Positions 1 to 4,473 of a DNA stretch of 5,330 nucleotides are shown in pieces. Position numbers and translations under genes: made by a program. This DNA comes from Pseudomonadota bacterium (GTDB lineage: Bacteria > Desulfobacterota > DSM-4660 > Desulfatiglandales > B25-G16). The notes under the pieces are model-generated. The model had not been told where the DNA came from, searched no databases, and saw nothing but the letters and a program-made list of their open reading frames with translations. The first letter of the stretch is position 1; each line of letters begins with the position of its first letter. Location: NCBI GenBank assembly GCA_030633645.1, contig DAOVRY010000089.1:1-5330 (forward strand), given 5' to 3'.

Positions 1-537
1 AAAATCTTTTGCGAGCATCAGGCCCAAGTCCAGGGCCTGCTTGTTGAGATCCAAGAAACCTGCTGGAATCCTACTTTCGAGTACTTTCATGATTGAATCA
101 ATTCTAACCAATTCCGTAAGACCAAGTAGAGCTCCCAGCATGCAGATATTAAAGACAATGGGCCTCCCGATCTTATCCATGACCGTCCTGTACATAGCAA
201 GCTCAACCTGCCTGGCATCAGTCTTTCTTTCCTCTTTGACATAGTGGCTATCAGTCAAGAGGAGACCACCTGGTCGGATAAGGCCAGAGAATTTATTGTA
301 TGCTTCCTGAGTGAGACATACCGAGACATTAGGCTGGATGACCTTGGGAAAGCGTATGTCTGTGTCAGCAATGATTACATCGGAGCGGCTGGCTCCCCCG
401 CGCGCCTCTGGACCGTATGATTGGGACTGTACTGCATTGAGGCCTTCATGGAGTACTGCCGCCTCAGCAAGGATGATAGCTGCAGTGATCACACCCTGTC
501 CACCTGAGCCAGAGAAGACAATCCTGCATCGTTCCAT
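1..537 (-). CDS. korC: 2-oxoacid:ferredoxin oxidoreductase, gamma subunit (partial at 3' end)
   Basis: This is the gamma subunit (POR/KOR gamma domain) of the Kor complex, which oxidatively decarboxylates a 2-oxoacid to acyl-CoA in the cytoplasm and passes electrons to ferredoxin. I translated 179 residues from ATG at 537 to the window edge without a stop. The protein opens with MERCRIVFSGSGGQGV, whose GSGGQG loop (residues 10-15) is the family hallmark. QSYGPEARGG follows at 39-48 and NICMLGALLG at 130-139. Family members are usually about 180-190 residues, so only a few codons should be missing. An AGAGG ribosome site (544-548, read on the minus strand) sits 6 bases before the ATG. It is the last of four co-directional subunit genes, but 343 bases separate it from korB, so separate transcription or mRNA processing is possible. 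Subunit identity is strong; 2-oxoglutarate as substrate is inferred from the neighbouring alpha and beta subunits. Confidence 0.93.
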   Translation of the reverse strand, partial: MERCRIVFSGSGGQGVITAAIILAEAAVLHEGLNAVQSQSYGPEARGGASRSDVIIADTDIRFPKVIQPNVSVCLTQEAYNKFSGLIRPGGLLLTDSHYVKEERKTDARQVELAMYRTVMDKIGRPIVFNICMLGALLGLTELVRIDSIMKVLESRIPAGFLDLNKQALDLGLMLAKDF

Positions 538-543
538 GACTTA

Positions 544-548
544 CCTCT
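544..548 (-). promoter_or_regulatory. Ribosome binding site of korC
   Basis: The minus strand reads AGAGG, then six bases (TAAGTC), then the ATG at 537. This fixes the start of the gamma subunit. Confidence 0.6.
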
Positions 549-613
549 GAGTTTGATTCATCTGTCATTGGTTATTATGTTGTCTAAGGAAGAGATTTTG
601 GTGTTATCTTTTT

Positions 614-667
614 CGTTATTCGTTATTCGGTTACGCTGCTGGTTTCATCCAATGTCACTCGGTTACG
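614..667. repeat. Short direct repeats CGTTATT and TCGGTTACG
   Basis: CGTTATT occurs twice in tandem (614-620 and 621-627) and runs straight into TCGGTTACG (627-635). The nine-base word TCGGTTACG recurs exactly at 659-667. This looks like degenerate intergenic simple-sequence repeat; no function can be assigned. Confidence 0.6.
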
Positions 668-725
668 TTGATCCTTGGGGTGACTAAATTATCGTGAAGA
701 CCATTTATTCGCCTTCGCCAGAATA

Positions 726-745
726 CCCCGCAGCTTGCTGCGGGG
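726..745. repeat. Perfect GC-rich hairpin, REP-like element
   Basis: CCCCGCAG (726-733) and CTGCGGGG (738-745) form a perfect 8-bp stem around a CTTG loop; a ninth C-G pair is possible with a TT loop. Neither side has an immediate run of T, so it is not a classical intrinsic terminator; on the plus strand only TTTTT about 12 bases later comes close. The compact palindrome with short flanking tails resembles bacterial REP (repetitive extragenic palindromic) sequences. On the minus-strand kor transcript it would form between korB and korC and could stall exonucleases or separate the two messages. The REP assignment is inferred from shape only. Confidence 0.6.
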
Positions 746-798
746 AGGTTCATTAGGTTTTTGACTTTATCCATAGCCTTTCAACGAATTCCAATACG

Positions 799-816
799 GG
801 CTGCGCAACCGCAGCC
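799..816. repeat. Perfect 7-bp GC hairpin downstream of korB
   Basis: GGCTGCG (799-805) and CGCAGCC (810-816) pair perfectly around a CAAC loop, 64 bases beyond the korB stop codon. No T-run follows on either strand, so it is more likely an mRNA-stabilising or repeat-derived hairpin than a full terminator. The word CGGGCTGCG at its left edge (797-805) recurs at 1768-1776 in the korA-korB gap. Confidence 0.55.
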
Positions 817-880
817 ATTTGACTCAACCGACCATCAACTCGTCACTACCTGCAAATATGAGATTATGAGGCTTAAATTT

Positions 881-1681
881 TTATTGACTACGTGCCTTTT
901 CTATGAGCTTAGCATATTCAGCACAGTATTCCGGCCGCTCTTCCTGGATAAAGATCCCCCTTTCGATCAAATCCGGGTTTTTCTCTTTATCCTTGCTCCC
1001 TATAGGGGTTGTCCGGTTCTTATAAAAGTTCATCATGTCCACTGCAGTTGCAAGTCTATTCTTTCTGCCGTAATAAGTAGGGCACTGGGATAAGACCTCC
1101 ACAACGCTAAACCCCTTATGGGTTATGGCCTTTTCCAATATGTTTATCATTGAGGTCACATGGTATGTTGTTGTCCTGGCCACAAATGATGCACCGGCAC
1201 CCAAGACAAGGTTAACTGGATCAAAGGAGGGATCTATATTGCCATAGGGGGCCGTGGTTGCAAGGTCGCCATATCCGGTTGAAGGTGAAGACTGCCCTCC
1301 CGTCATACCGTAGATGTTGTTGTTCATAATAATAGCAGTGAGGTCAATATTGCGCCTCGCTGCGTGGATGAGATGGTTTCCACCAATAGCAAAGGCATCA
1401 CCGTCACCCATAGGAACGAGCAAGGTAAGCTCCGGCCTGCTGAGCTTGAGTCCTGTTGCAAAAGCAAGGGCCCTTCCATGGAGCGTGTGGAGGGTATGGA
1501 AATCCAGATAGCCACAGATCCGAGAGGAACATCCGATACCGGAGACAACCACGATGTCACTTTTCTGAATCCCTAACTTCTCTATTGCCCGGATCATAGC
1601 GCCCATAACTATGCCGTGGCCACAGCCGGGGCACCACAGGTGAGGAAAGAACCTTTCTCTTATGTAGTCTTTCACAGCCAC
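881..1681 (-). CDS. korB: 2-oxoacid (2-oxoglutarate type):ferredoxin oxidoreductase, beta subunit
   Basis: This is the thiamine diphosphate and iron-sulfur subunit, where the 2-oxoacid is decarboxylated and electrons enter a [4Fe-4S] cluster. Its 266 residues are close to the family's usual length. CPGCGHG at 17-23 gives C17 and C20, C51 lies in SGIGCSSR, and C200 precedes PTYYGR; the 3/31/149 spacing of these cysteines fits the four cluster ligands known in two-subunit-type archaeal enzymes. MGDGDAFAIGGNH (91-103) and NNNIYGMTGGQ (120-130) form the ThDP/Mg motif. The latter, with the SPSTGYG that follows, is typical of the KorB/VorB group rather than of pyruvate synthases. The start is GTG at 1681: an in-frame TAA lies two codons upstream and a GGAGGGAG site lies just before, so no longer start is possible. 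korA lies 236 bases upstream. Family is certain; 2-oxoglutarate is the likeliest substrate, with branched-chain 2-oxoacids the alternative. Confidence 0.95.
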   Translation of the reverse strand: MAVKDYIRERFFPHLWCPGCGHGIVMGAMIRAIEKLGIQKSDIVVVSGIGCSSRICGYLDFHTLHTLHGRALAFATGLKLSRPELTLLVPMGDGDAFAIGGNHLIHAARRNIDLTAIIMNNNIYGMTGGQSSPSTGYGDLATTAPYGNIDPSFDPVNLVLGAGASFVARTTTYHVTSMINILEKAITHKGFSVVEVLSQCPTYYGRKNRLATAVDMMNFYKNRTTPIGSKDKEKNPDLIERGIFIQEERPEYCAEYAKLIEKARSQ

Positions 1682-1688
1682 AAGTTAG

Positions 1689-1696
1689 CTCCCTCC
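1689..1696 (-). promoter_or_regulatory. Ribosome binding site deciding the GTG start of korB
   Basis: The minus strand reads GGAGGGAG, then CTAACTT, then GTG. The strong purine-rich site 7 bases from the GTG, together with the in-frame TAA between them, fixes the non-ATG start. The octamer repeat array at 1701-1732 begins only four bases upstream of this site. Confidence 0.8.
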
Positions 1697-1700
1697 GATC

Positions 1701-1732
1701 AATATTGGAATATTGGAATATTGGAATAATGG
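1701..1732. repeat. Four tandem octamers AATATTGG
   Basis: AATATTGG occurs three times exactly (1701-1708, 1709-1716, 1717-1724), then once with a single change (AATAATGG, 1725-1732). On the coding strand the array lies directly upstream of the korB ribosome site. It is an 8-base-period simple repeat and could in principle vary in copy number by slippage. Confidence 0.85.
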
Positions 1733-1739
1733 GTTAACT

Positions 1740-1772
1740 GCCCTTCATCGCTTCCGCTCAGGCGATGCGGGC
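1740..1772. repeat. Imperfect hairpin in the korA-korB gap
   Basis: CATCGC (1746-1751) pairs with GCGATG (1762-1767) around a 10-base loop. The stem continues outward as GCCC (1740-1743) with GGGC (1769-1772) across a small TT/C internal loop. On the plus strand an A-run follows and on the minus strand no T-run follows, so it is not a standard terminator for korA. It sits between two oppositely oriented octamer arrays (1701-1732 and 1823-1846). Confidence 0.5.
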
Positions 1773-1822
1773 TGCGATAAAAAAAGCGTCATATTGATTT
1801 TTTCCTTTTTTACTAAACATTG

Positions 1823-1846
1823 CTCCACTACTCCATCATTCCATGT
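1823..1846. repeat. Degenerate octamer array, inverted relative to 1701-1732
   Basis: The plus strand reads CTCCACTA, CTCCATCA, TTCCATGT with an 8-base period. On the minus strand this is ATGGAATG, ATGGAGTA, GTGGAG, which resembles the TTGGAATA phase of the array at 1701-1732 but on the opposite strand. The two arrays could be diverged copies of one repeat family flanking the hairpin at 1740-1772. Confidence 0.5.
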
Positions 1847-1917
1847 ATATGGCAAAATTGAACTGCTCCTAAAGGCTAGCTGGTTTCAATAAGTTATAGA
1901 AATTCGGAAACGTTTGT

Positions 1918-3066
1918 TTATGCCCCCTTTCCCTGGATAATTCGGAGGATGTCTAAAATGTCCGTAGGGGCGATAAATGTGCCGTCAATTTTGTTGGCCA
2001 GAAATACCTTATCACCATCATGTATGACCCTTTTCACCTCATGAAGAATTTGGCCCATATTCATCTCCACGACCACAACACAATCAATAGAGGCGCATCT
2101 CTTTTTGACTACATCAGCAGGGAAAGGCCACAAGGTCTGGAGTTCGAGGAGCCCGAGCTTCTCGCCCCTCTCTCTCCGGTTTTCTACCACGTGGAGCGCG
2201 GTCCTGGCAGAAGCGCCGTAAGAGATCAAGAGACATTCTGCGTCTTCGACAAAGAATTCTTTGATCCTGGTGATCTCTTTAGTATGACCCTGAATCTTGT
2301 CTACAAGATGGCGCATCAAATCATAGACGATGGTTGGATTGGTGGAGGGAAAACCCCACATGTCATGGGCCAACCCCGTAACATTATACCGATGGACACC
2401 CCCAAAATCAGACATAGGAAGCCGGCCGTCTTCACGAGGCAGGTAAGGGTGATAGTCAGTTCCTTTTGGTACAGAGGTATGTAATCTGTCTACCACATTG
2501 ATTTCCCCTGGTTCCGGCATTGTGAGTTTTTCCCTGGTGTGGGCAACAACTTCATCAAACAGTAAGACGACCGGGGTGCGAAAGGTCTCGGAGAGGTTAA
2601 AGGCCTCAACGGTCATGGCAAAAACATCCTGGTTATTGGAAGCTGTGAGCACGATAATAGCGTGCTCTCCATGGGTTCCCCAGCGCGCCTGCATGACGTC
2701 TCCCTGGCTCCCACTGGTAGGAAGGCCTGTAGAAGGACCTCCCCTTTGAATATTGACAATTACACAAGGGGTCTCGGTCATTACAGCAAAACCGATAGCC
2801 TCTTGCTTGAGGGAAAACCCCGGTCCGCTTGTTGCTGTCATAACCTTTTTTCCAGTAAGAGAGGCCCCGACTATCGCACACATGGAGGAGAGCTCATCTT
2901 CCATTTGGATAAATTTCCTCCCCGTCGCTGGTAGCCGATATGAAAGCAATTCTGCAATTTCTGTAGAAGGAGTAATAGGGTAACCTGCAAAAAAATCAAG
3001 ACCTGCATACAGGGCTCCCTCTACACAGGCTTCGTTACCTTGAAGAAAGAGGACATTGTTTTTCAT
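1918..3066 (-). CDS. korA: 2-oxoacid (2-oxoglutarate type):ferredoxin oxidoreductase, alpha subunit
   Basis: This is the large pyrimidine-binding subunit of the Kor complex; with KorB it forms the ThDP active site and binds CoA and the 2-oxoacid. Its 382 residues match the usual KorA length. The N-terminal domain carries GNEACVEGALYAG (10-22), YPITPSTEIAE (29-39), the catalytic-region Glu in QMEDE (54-58), TATSGPG (77-83) and the GPSTGLPT loop (110-117) typical of KorA/VorB. A transketolase C-terminal-like domain runs from about 277 (LLISYGASARTA) through LQTLWPFP (309-316) and VVEMNMGQ (332-339) to the end. The start is ATG at 3066 with a weak AAGG site 10 bases upstream. The gene lies 203 bases after the ferredoxin gene and 236 before korB. 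No broken motif is visible. The family is secure; 2-oxoglutarate rather than a branched-chain 2-oxoacid is a judgement from overall resemblance. Confidence 0.95.
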   Translation of the reverse strand: MKNNVLFLQGNEACVEGALYAGLDFFAGYPITPSTEIAELLSYRLPATGRKFIQMEDELSSMCAIVGASLTGKKVMTATSGPGFSLKQEAIGFAVMTETPCVIVNIQRGGPSTGLPTSGSQGDVMQARWGTHGEHAIIVLTASNNQDVFAMTVEAFNLSETFRTPVVLLFDEVVAHTREKLTMPEPGEINVVDRLHTSVPKGTDYHPYLPREDGRLPMSDFGGVHRYNVTGLAHDMWGFPSTNPTIVYDLMRHLVDKIQGHTKEITRIKEFFVEDAECLLISYGASARTALHVVENRRERGEKLGLLELQTLWPFPADVVKKRCASIDCVVVVEMNMGQILHEVKRVIHDGDKVFLANKIDGTFIAPTDILDILRIIQGKGA

Positions 3067-3125
3067 CTATAAAATACCTTATTTGATTTAGCCACAAAGC
3101 CCGCCCTGGCGCGACATCCTTGCCT

Positions 3126-3146
3126 ATATTACAATCTCTGTAATAT
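3126..3146. promoter_or_regulatory. Perfect inverted repeat ATATTACA-N5-TGTAATAT upstream of korA
   Basis: Two perfect 8-base arms (3126-3133 and 3139-3146) flank ATCTC, 60 bases before the korA start. The AT-rich arms and 13-base centre-to-centre spacing look more like a dimeric repressor site (TTACA-N5-TGTAA) than a stable RNA hairpin, but both remain possible. No good sigma-70 promoter could be placed beside it. Confidence 0.4.
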
Positions 3147-3216
3147 TTCTCGAGCTTAAGCAACATAGCCTAAGCATTGCAAGCCAGGTCTGGGCCAGGG
3201 ACACGAAGCCACTAGG

Positions 3217-3251
3217 TTCAATTTTCAATTGTCAATTGTCAATTTTCAATT
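3217..3251. repeat. Five tandem heptamers (T/G)TCAATT
   Basis: TTCAATT, TTCAATT, GTCAATT, GTCAATT and TTCAATT follow one another without gaps, ending 18 bases before the ferredoxin stop codon position. Overlapping CAATTG palindromes arise from the pattern. The array lies in the ferredoxin-korA gap and encodes nothing that I can see. Confidence 0.85.
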
Positions 3252-3269
3252 GTTTGTGACTTGGTGGCA

Positions 3270-3479
3270 TTATCTTAATTCAATTGCAAGATCGGGGCAG
3301 CGAAGCTCGCACATTCCGCAGCTATTACATTTATCCGGATAGGCAAGGTTAGACTTTTCCATTTCATCCAAAGCCAAGGCATCTTCAGGACAAAACTCCA
3401 CGCAGATACCACATCCCTTGCACCATTCCCTGTTGATAACAGGCTTCCCTTTCTTTTTCTTGGCCATTATACTGCTCAT
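3270..3479 (-). CDS. korD: 2x[4Fe-4S] ferredoxin, delta subunit of the 2-oxoacid oxidoreductase
   Basis: A small ferredoxin of 69 residues (65 if it starts at Met5) that takes electrons from the KorAB cluster and hands them to free ferredoxin. Two clusters are plain: C20-x2-C23-x2-C26-x3-C30-P and C51-x2-C54-x2-C57-x3-C61-P, the usual bacterial 2[4Fe-4S] pattern with each fourth cysteine followed by proline. The N-terminus is lysine-rich (AKKKKGKP), then VINREWCKGCGICVEFCP, a phrase common in Kor/Vor delta subunits. The start is uncertain. ATG at 3479 has only GGGA 12 bases upstream, while ATG at 3467 (Met5) has TGAG 7 bases upstream and gives the more family-like MAKKKKGK. It leads the kor cluster and is divergent from the GntR gene, so promoter signals in 3480-3691 probably serve it. 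A free-standing ferredoxin is the alternative role. Confidence 0.92.
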   Translation of the reverse strand: MSSIMAKKKKGKPVINREWCKGCGICVEFCPEDALALDEMEKSNLAYPDKCNSCGMCELRCPDLAIELR

Positions 3480-3481
3480 TT

Positions 3482-3507
3482 ATCATATTAGTCCCATATG
3501 TCAAGCA
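3482..3507 (-). promoter_or_regulatory. TGCTTGACA-N6-ACTAA box before korD
   Basis: On the minus strand TGCTTGACA (3507-3499), six bases, then ACTAA (3492-3488), then TATGAT end just before the first ATG of korD. The same words with the same spacing occur on the plus strand at 3627-3646. TTGACA to a TATAAT-like hexamer is too short (11-14 bases) for a normal sigma-70 promoter, so an operator or a nonstandard promoter is possible. Confidence 0.4.
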
Positions 3508-3522
3508 TTTTAGTGAGACATG

Positions 3523-3544
3523 CAGTCCTTTTGCTGAGGGACTG
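3523..3544. other. Small inverted repeat in the korD leader
   Basis: CAGTCC (3523-3528) pairs with GGACTG (3539-3544) around a 10-base loop. If the candidate promoter at 3565-3593 is used, this would be a stem-loop in the 5' leader of the kor mRNA. The stem is only 6 bp, so chance is a fair explanation. Confidence 0.25.
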
Positions 3545-3564
3545 TTACGGATAGGTGGACGAAA

Positions 3565-3593
3565 AGTATATGTAACACATAGGAATTACACAA
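3565..3593 (-). promoter_or_regulatory. Candidate sigma-70 promoter for korD
   Basis: On the minus strand TTGTGT (3593-3588) and TATACT (3570-3565) are separated by exactly 17 bases. The -10 matches consensus at five of six positions, the -35 at only three. Transcription would begin near 3558, giving a leader of about 80 bases before korD. Confidence 0.4.
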
Positions 3594-3626
3594 GAACTCT
3601 GATTTCAGGTGCGAGCATTGATATTT

Positions 3627-3655
3627 TGCTTGACAAAGTGTACTAAATTTATAAT
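3627..3655 (+). promoter_or_regulatory. TTGACA-N14-TATAAT promoter-like element before the gntR gene
   Basis: Perfect consensus hexamers TTGACA (3630-3635) and TATAAT (3650-3655) occur here but with a 14-base spacer, shorter than the usual 16-18. With TGC in front and ACTAA at 3642-3646 it repeats the box found before korD on the other strand. It may be a promoter needing remodelling by a regulator, TATAAT may pair with the weaker TTGCTT at 3626-3631 (18-base spacer), or the whole may be an operator. Confidence 0.4.
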
Positions 3656-3657
3656 TC

Positions 3658-3665
3658 TGTCGACA
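3658..3665. promoter_or_regulatory. TGTCGACA palindrome, candidate FCD-GntR operator
   Basis: An exact 8-base palindrome lies 27 bases before the regulator's start codon and just after the TATAAT. FCD-type GntR proteins often recognise short palindromes of the form TNGT-N(1-3)-ACNA, which TGT-CG-ACA resembles. Position and form suggest autoregulation, but 8 bases is too short to exclude chance. Confidence 0.3.
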
Positions 3666-3691
3666 ATCGACTATTTTCAAGGTTTAAGGTT

Positions 3692-4381
3692 ATGGCTGCT
3701 TATAACAAACCTAATCAAGAAAAAGAGTGGAACCGACTTGAGGTAAAAAGTTTGGCCGCAGCGGTTCTGGATGACATACGCAGGCGGATTCTGACCGTGG
3801 ATTTTCGGCCAGGTGAAAGAATAAATGAATCTGAGATTGCCTTAAAGCTGGGTATAAGCAGGTCGCCGGTGAGGGAGGCGTTTCGGGTTTTAGAAGGGGA
3901 GGGCCTCATTACTACCTTACCGAGAAAGGGTTCTTTTATAACGGAGATCAGTGTCCAGGATCTGGGGGAGCTTTTTGAAATCAGGGAAATTCTAGAATGT
4001 CACGCAATAGACTGCATAAAGAAGAGGGCGAAAAAATCCCCAGATAAGTTAAGAGCTCTGATCGAGGATCTTGGCAGGAAACTGCTCAAAAAACCTGATG
4101 TCTTTACGGTTATCTCAGGTTTTCACTTTAACCTTGTGGAACTTTCTAACAACTATCGATTAATAGAATTGTATAGGATACTGGGAATATCACTCAGAAG
4201 GTATCAGCTTATTTATCATAGTATAAAAGGACAAAGAGATGTTTCCATGGAACATCATCAAGCAATTGTTGATGCTCTCAAGGGAGGGAATTATTCTGAT
4301 ACCAAGAAATTGCTCAGGCGTCATATAAGATATGTAGAGAACACAGTAAAAAAGCAGATCAAAGAGACCTTATCTGATTAA
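3692..4381 (+). CDS. GntR-family transcriptional regulator, FCD (FadR/VanR-type) subfamily
   Basis: A 229-residue DNA-binding regulator, within the usual FCD length. Residues about 18-85 are the winged helix-turn-helix, with the textbook phrases FRPGERINESEIALKLGISRSPVREAF and LEGEGLITTLPRKGSFI spread over 38-83. The rest is the all-helical FCD effector domain, which in this family binds small carboxylates, often through a metal held by one Asp and three His. The three His are recognisable (H145 in GFHFNLVELSNN, H189 in HQAIVDAL, H211 in RRHIRYV), but the Asp expected four residues before H145 is Ile141. The start ATG at 3692 has AAGG nearby, and residues 1-17 are a charged lead-in. It lies divergent to korD and 92 bases upstream of a FAD-linked oxidase, so it probably controls that oxidase and possibly the kor genes in response to a hydroxy- or oxoacid. 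Ligand and target are inferred. Confidence 0.93.
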   Translation: MAAYNKPNQEKEWNRLEVKSLAAAVLDDIRRRILTVDFRPGERINESEIALKLGISRSPVREAFRVLEGEGLITTLPRKGSFITEISVQDLGELFEIREILECHAIDCIKKRAKKSPDKLRALIEDLGRKLLKKPDVFTVISGFHFNLVELSNNYRLIELYRILGISLRRYQLIYHSIKGQRDVSMEHHQAIVDALKGGNYSDTKKLLRRHIRYVENTVKKQIKETLSD

Positions 4382-4473
4382 AAAGGCCTGAAAACGCTTT
4401 TCAAAGACAGGGACTCGTTTCATTTAAAATGCGAAGGCCCTGGTGGAAGGAAGATCAAAGGGAGGTATTTTTT
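4382..4473 (+). other. Spacer between regulator and oxidase with an imperfect hairpin
   Basis: CAGGG (4408-4412) and CCCTG (4438-4442) close an interrupted stem that also pairs CATTT with AAATG near its tip. No T-run follows, so I do not call a terminator. The gap has no clear promoter, and the two genes could be cotranscribed with the hairpin modulating the second. Confidence 0.3.
4460..4465 (+). promoter_or_regulatory. Ribosome binding site of the FAD-linked oxidase
   Basis: GGGAGG followed by eight bases (TATTTTTT) and ATG at 4474. This is the strongest plus-strand ribosome site in the window and fixes the start of the oxidase. Confidence 0.8.

Larger units (their letters stand above)
538..880. 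other. 343-base gap between korB and korC, no gene seen
   Basis: I see no convincing gene here. The plus-strand reading frame starting at 761 runs into the antisense of korB and resembles no protein I know. The gap holds two GC-rich perfect hairpins (799-816 and 726-745) and short direct repeats (614-667). A gap this long between beta and gamma subunit genes is unusual, since they often abut or overlap. The repeats suggest accumulated intergenic repeat sequence, with a possible secondary promoter for korC that I could not identify. Confidence 0.6.
3480..3691. promoter_or_regulatory. Divergent control region between korD and the gntR-family gene
   Basis: These 212 bases hold no gene and should contain the start signals of both transcription units. 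I see a candidate minus-strand promoter (3565-3593), a TTGACA/TATAAT pair on the plus strand (3630-3655), an 8-base palindrome TGTCGACA (3658-3665), a small hairpin (3523-3544), and a shared box on opposite strands at 3480-3507 and 3627-3655. FCD-type GntR regulators commonly bind beside their own gene, so this is the natural place for the neighbour's operator. Confidence 0.6.

Noticed and set aside
41..550. Two plus-strand open frames opposite korC
   Set aside because: Both are shadows of the gamma subunit, whose minus-strand reading frame carries clear family motifs across the same bases.
721..760. Intrinsic terminator after korC/korB
   Set aside because: The stem is strong, but no T-run directly follows on the minus strand, and on the plus strand the T-run is about 12 bases away with no plus-strand gene ending there.
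761..1093. 110-residue plus-strand open frame in the korB-korC gap
   Set aside because: Its second half is antisense to korB and its first half crosses the hairpin at 799-816. Composition is unlike a soluble protein and nothing was recognisable.
1701..1732. CRISPR-like array
   Set aside because: Repeats are 8 bases and contiguous without spacers; the same holds for the heptamers at 3217-3251. No cas gene is present.
2020..2484. 154-residue plus-strand open frame
   Set aside because: It lies wholly antisense to korA, which is full-length with all motifs; its translation shows no family motif and there is no good ribosome site.
3067..3210. Inverted repeat CCCTGGC (3104-3110) / GCCAGGG (3194-3200) as transposon ends
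   Set aside because: Arms are only 7 bases, 83 bases apart, with no target duplication or transposase; chance is likely.
3480..3691. Riboswitch or small RNA
   Set aside because: Only a 6-bp stem-loop was found, with no recognisable aptamer core or terminator pair.
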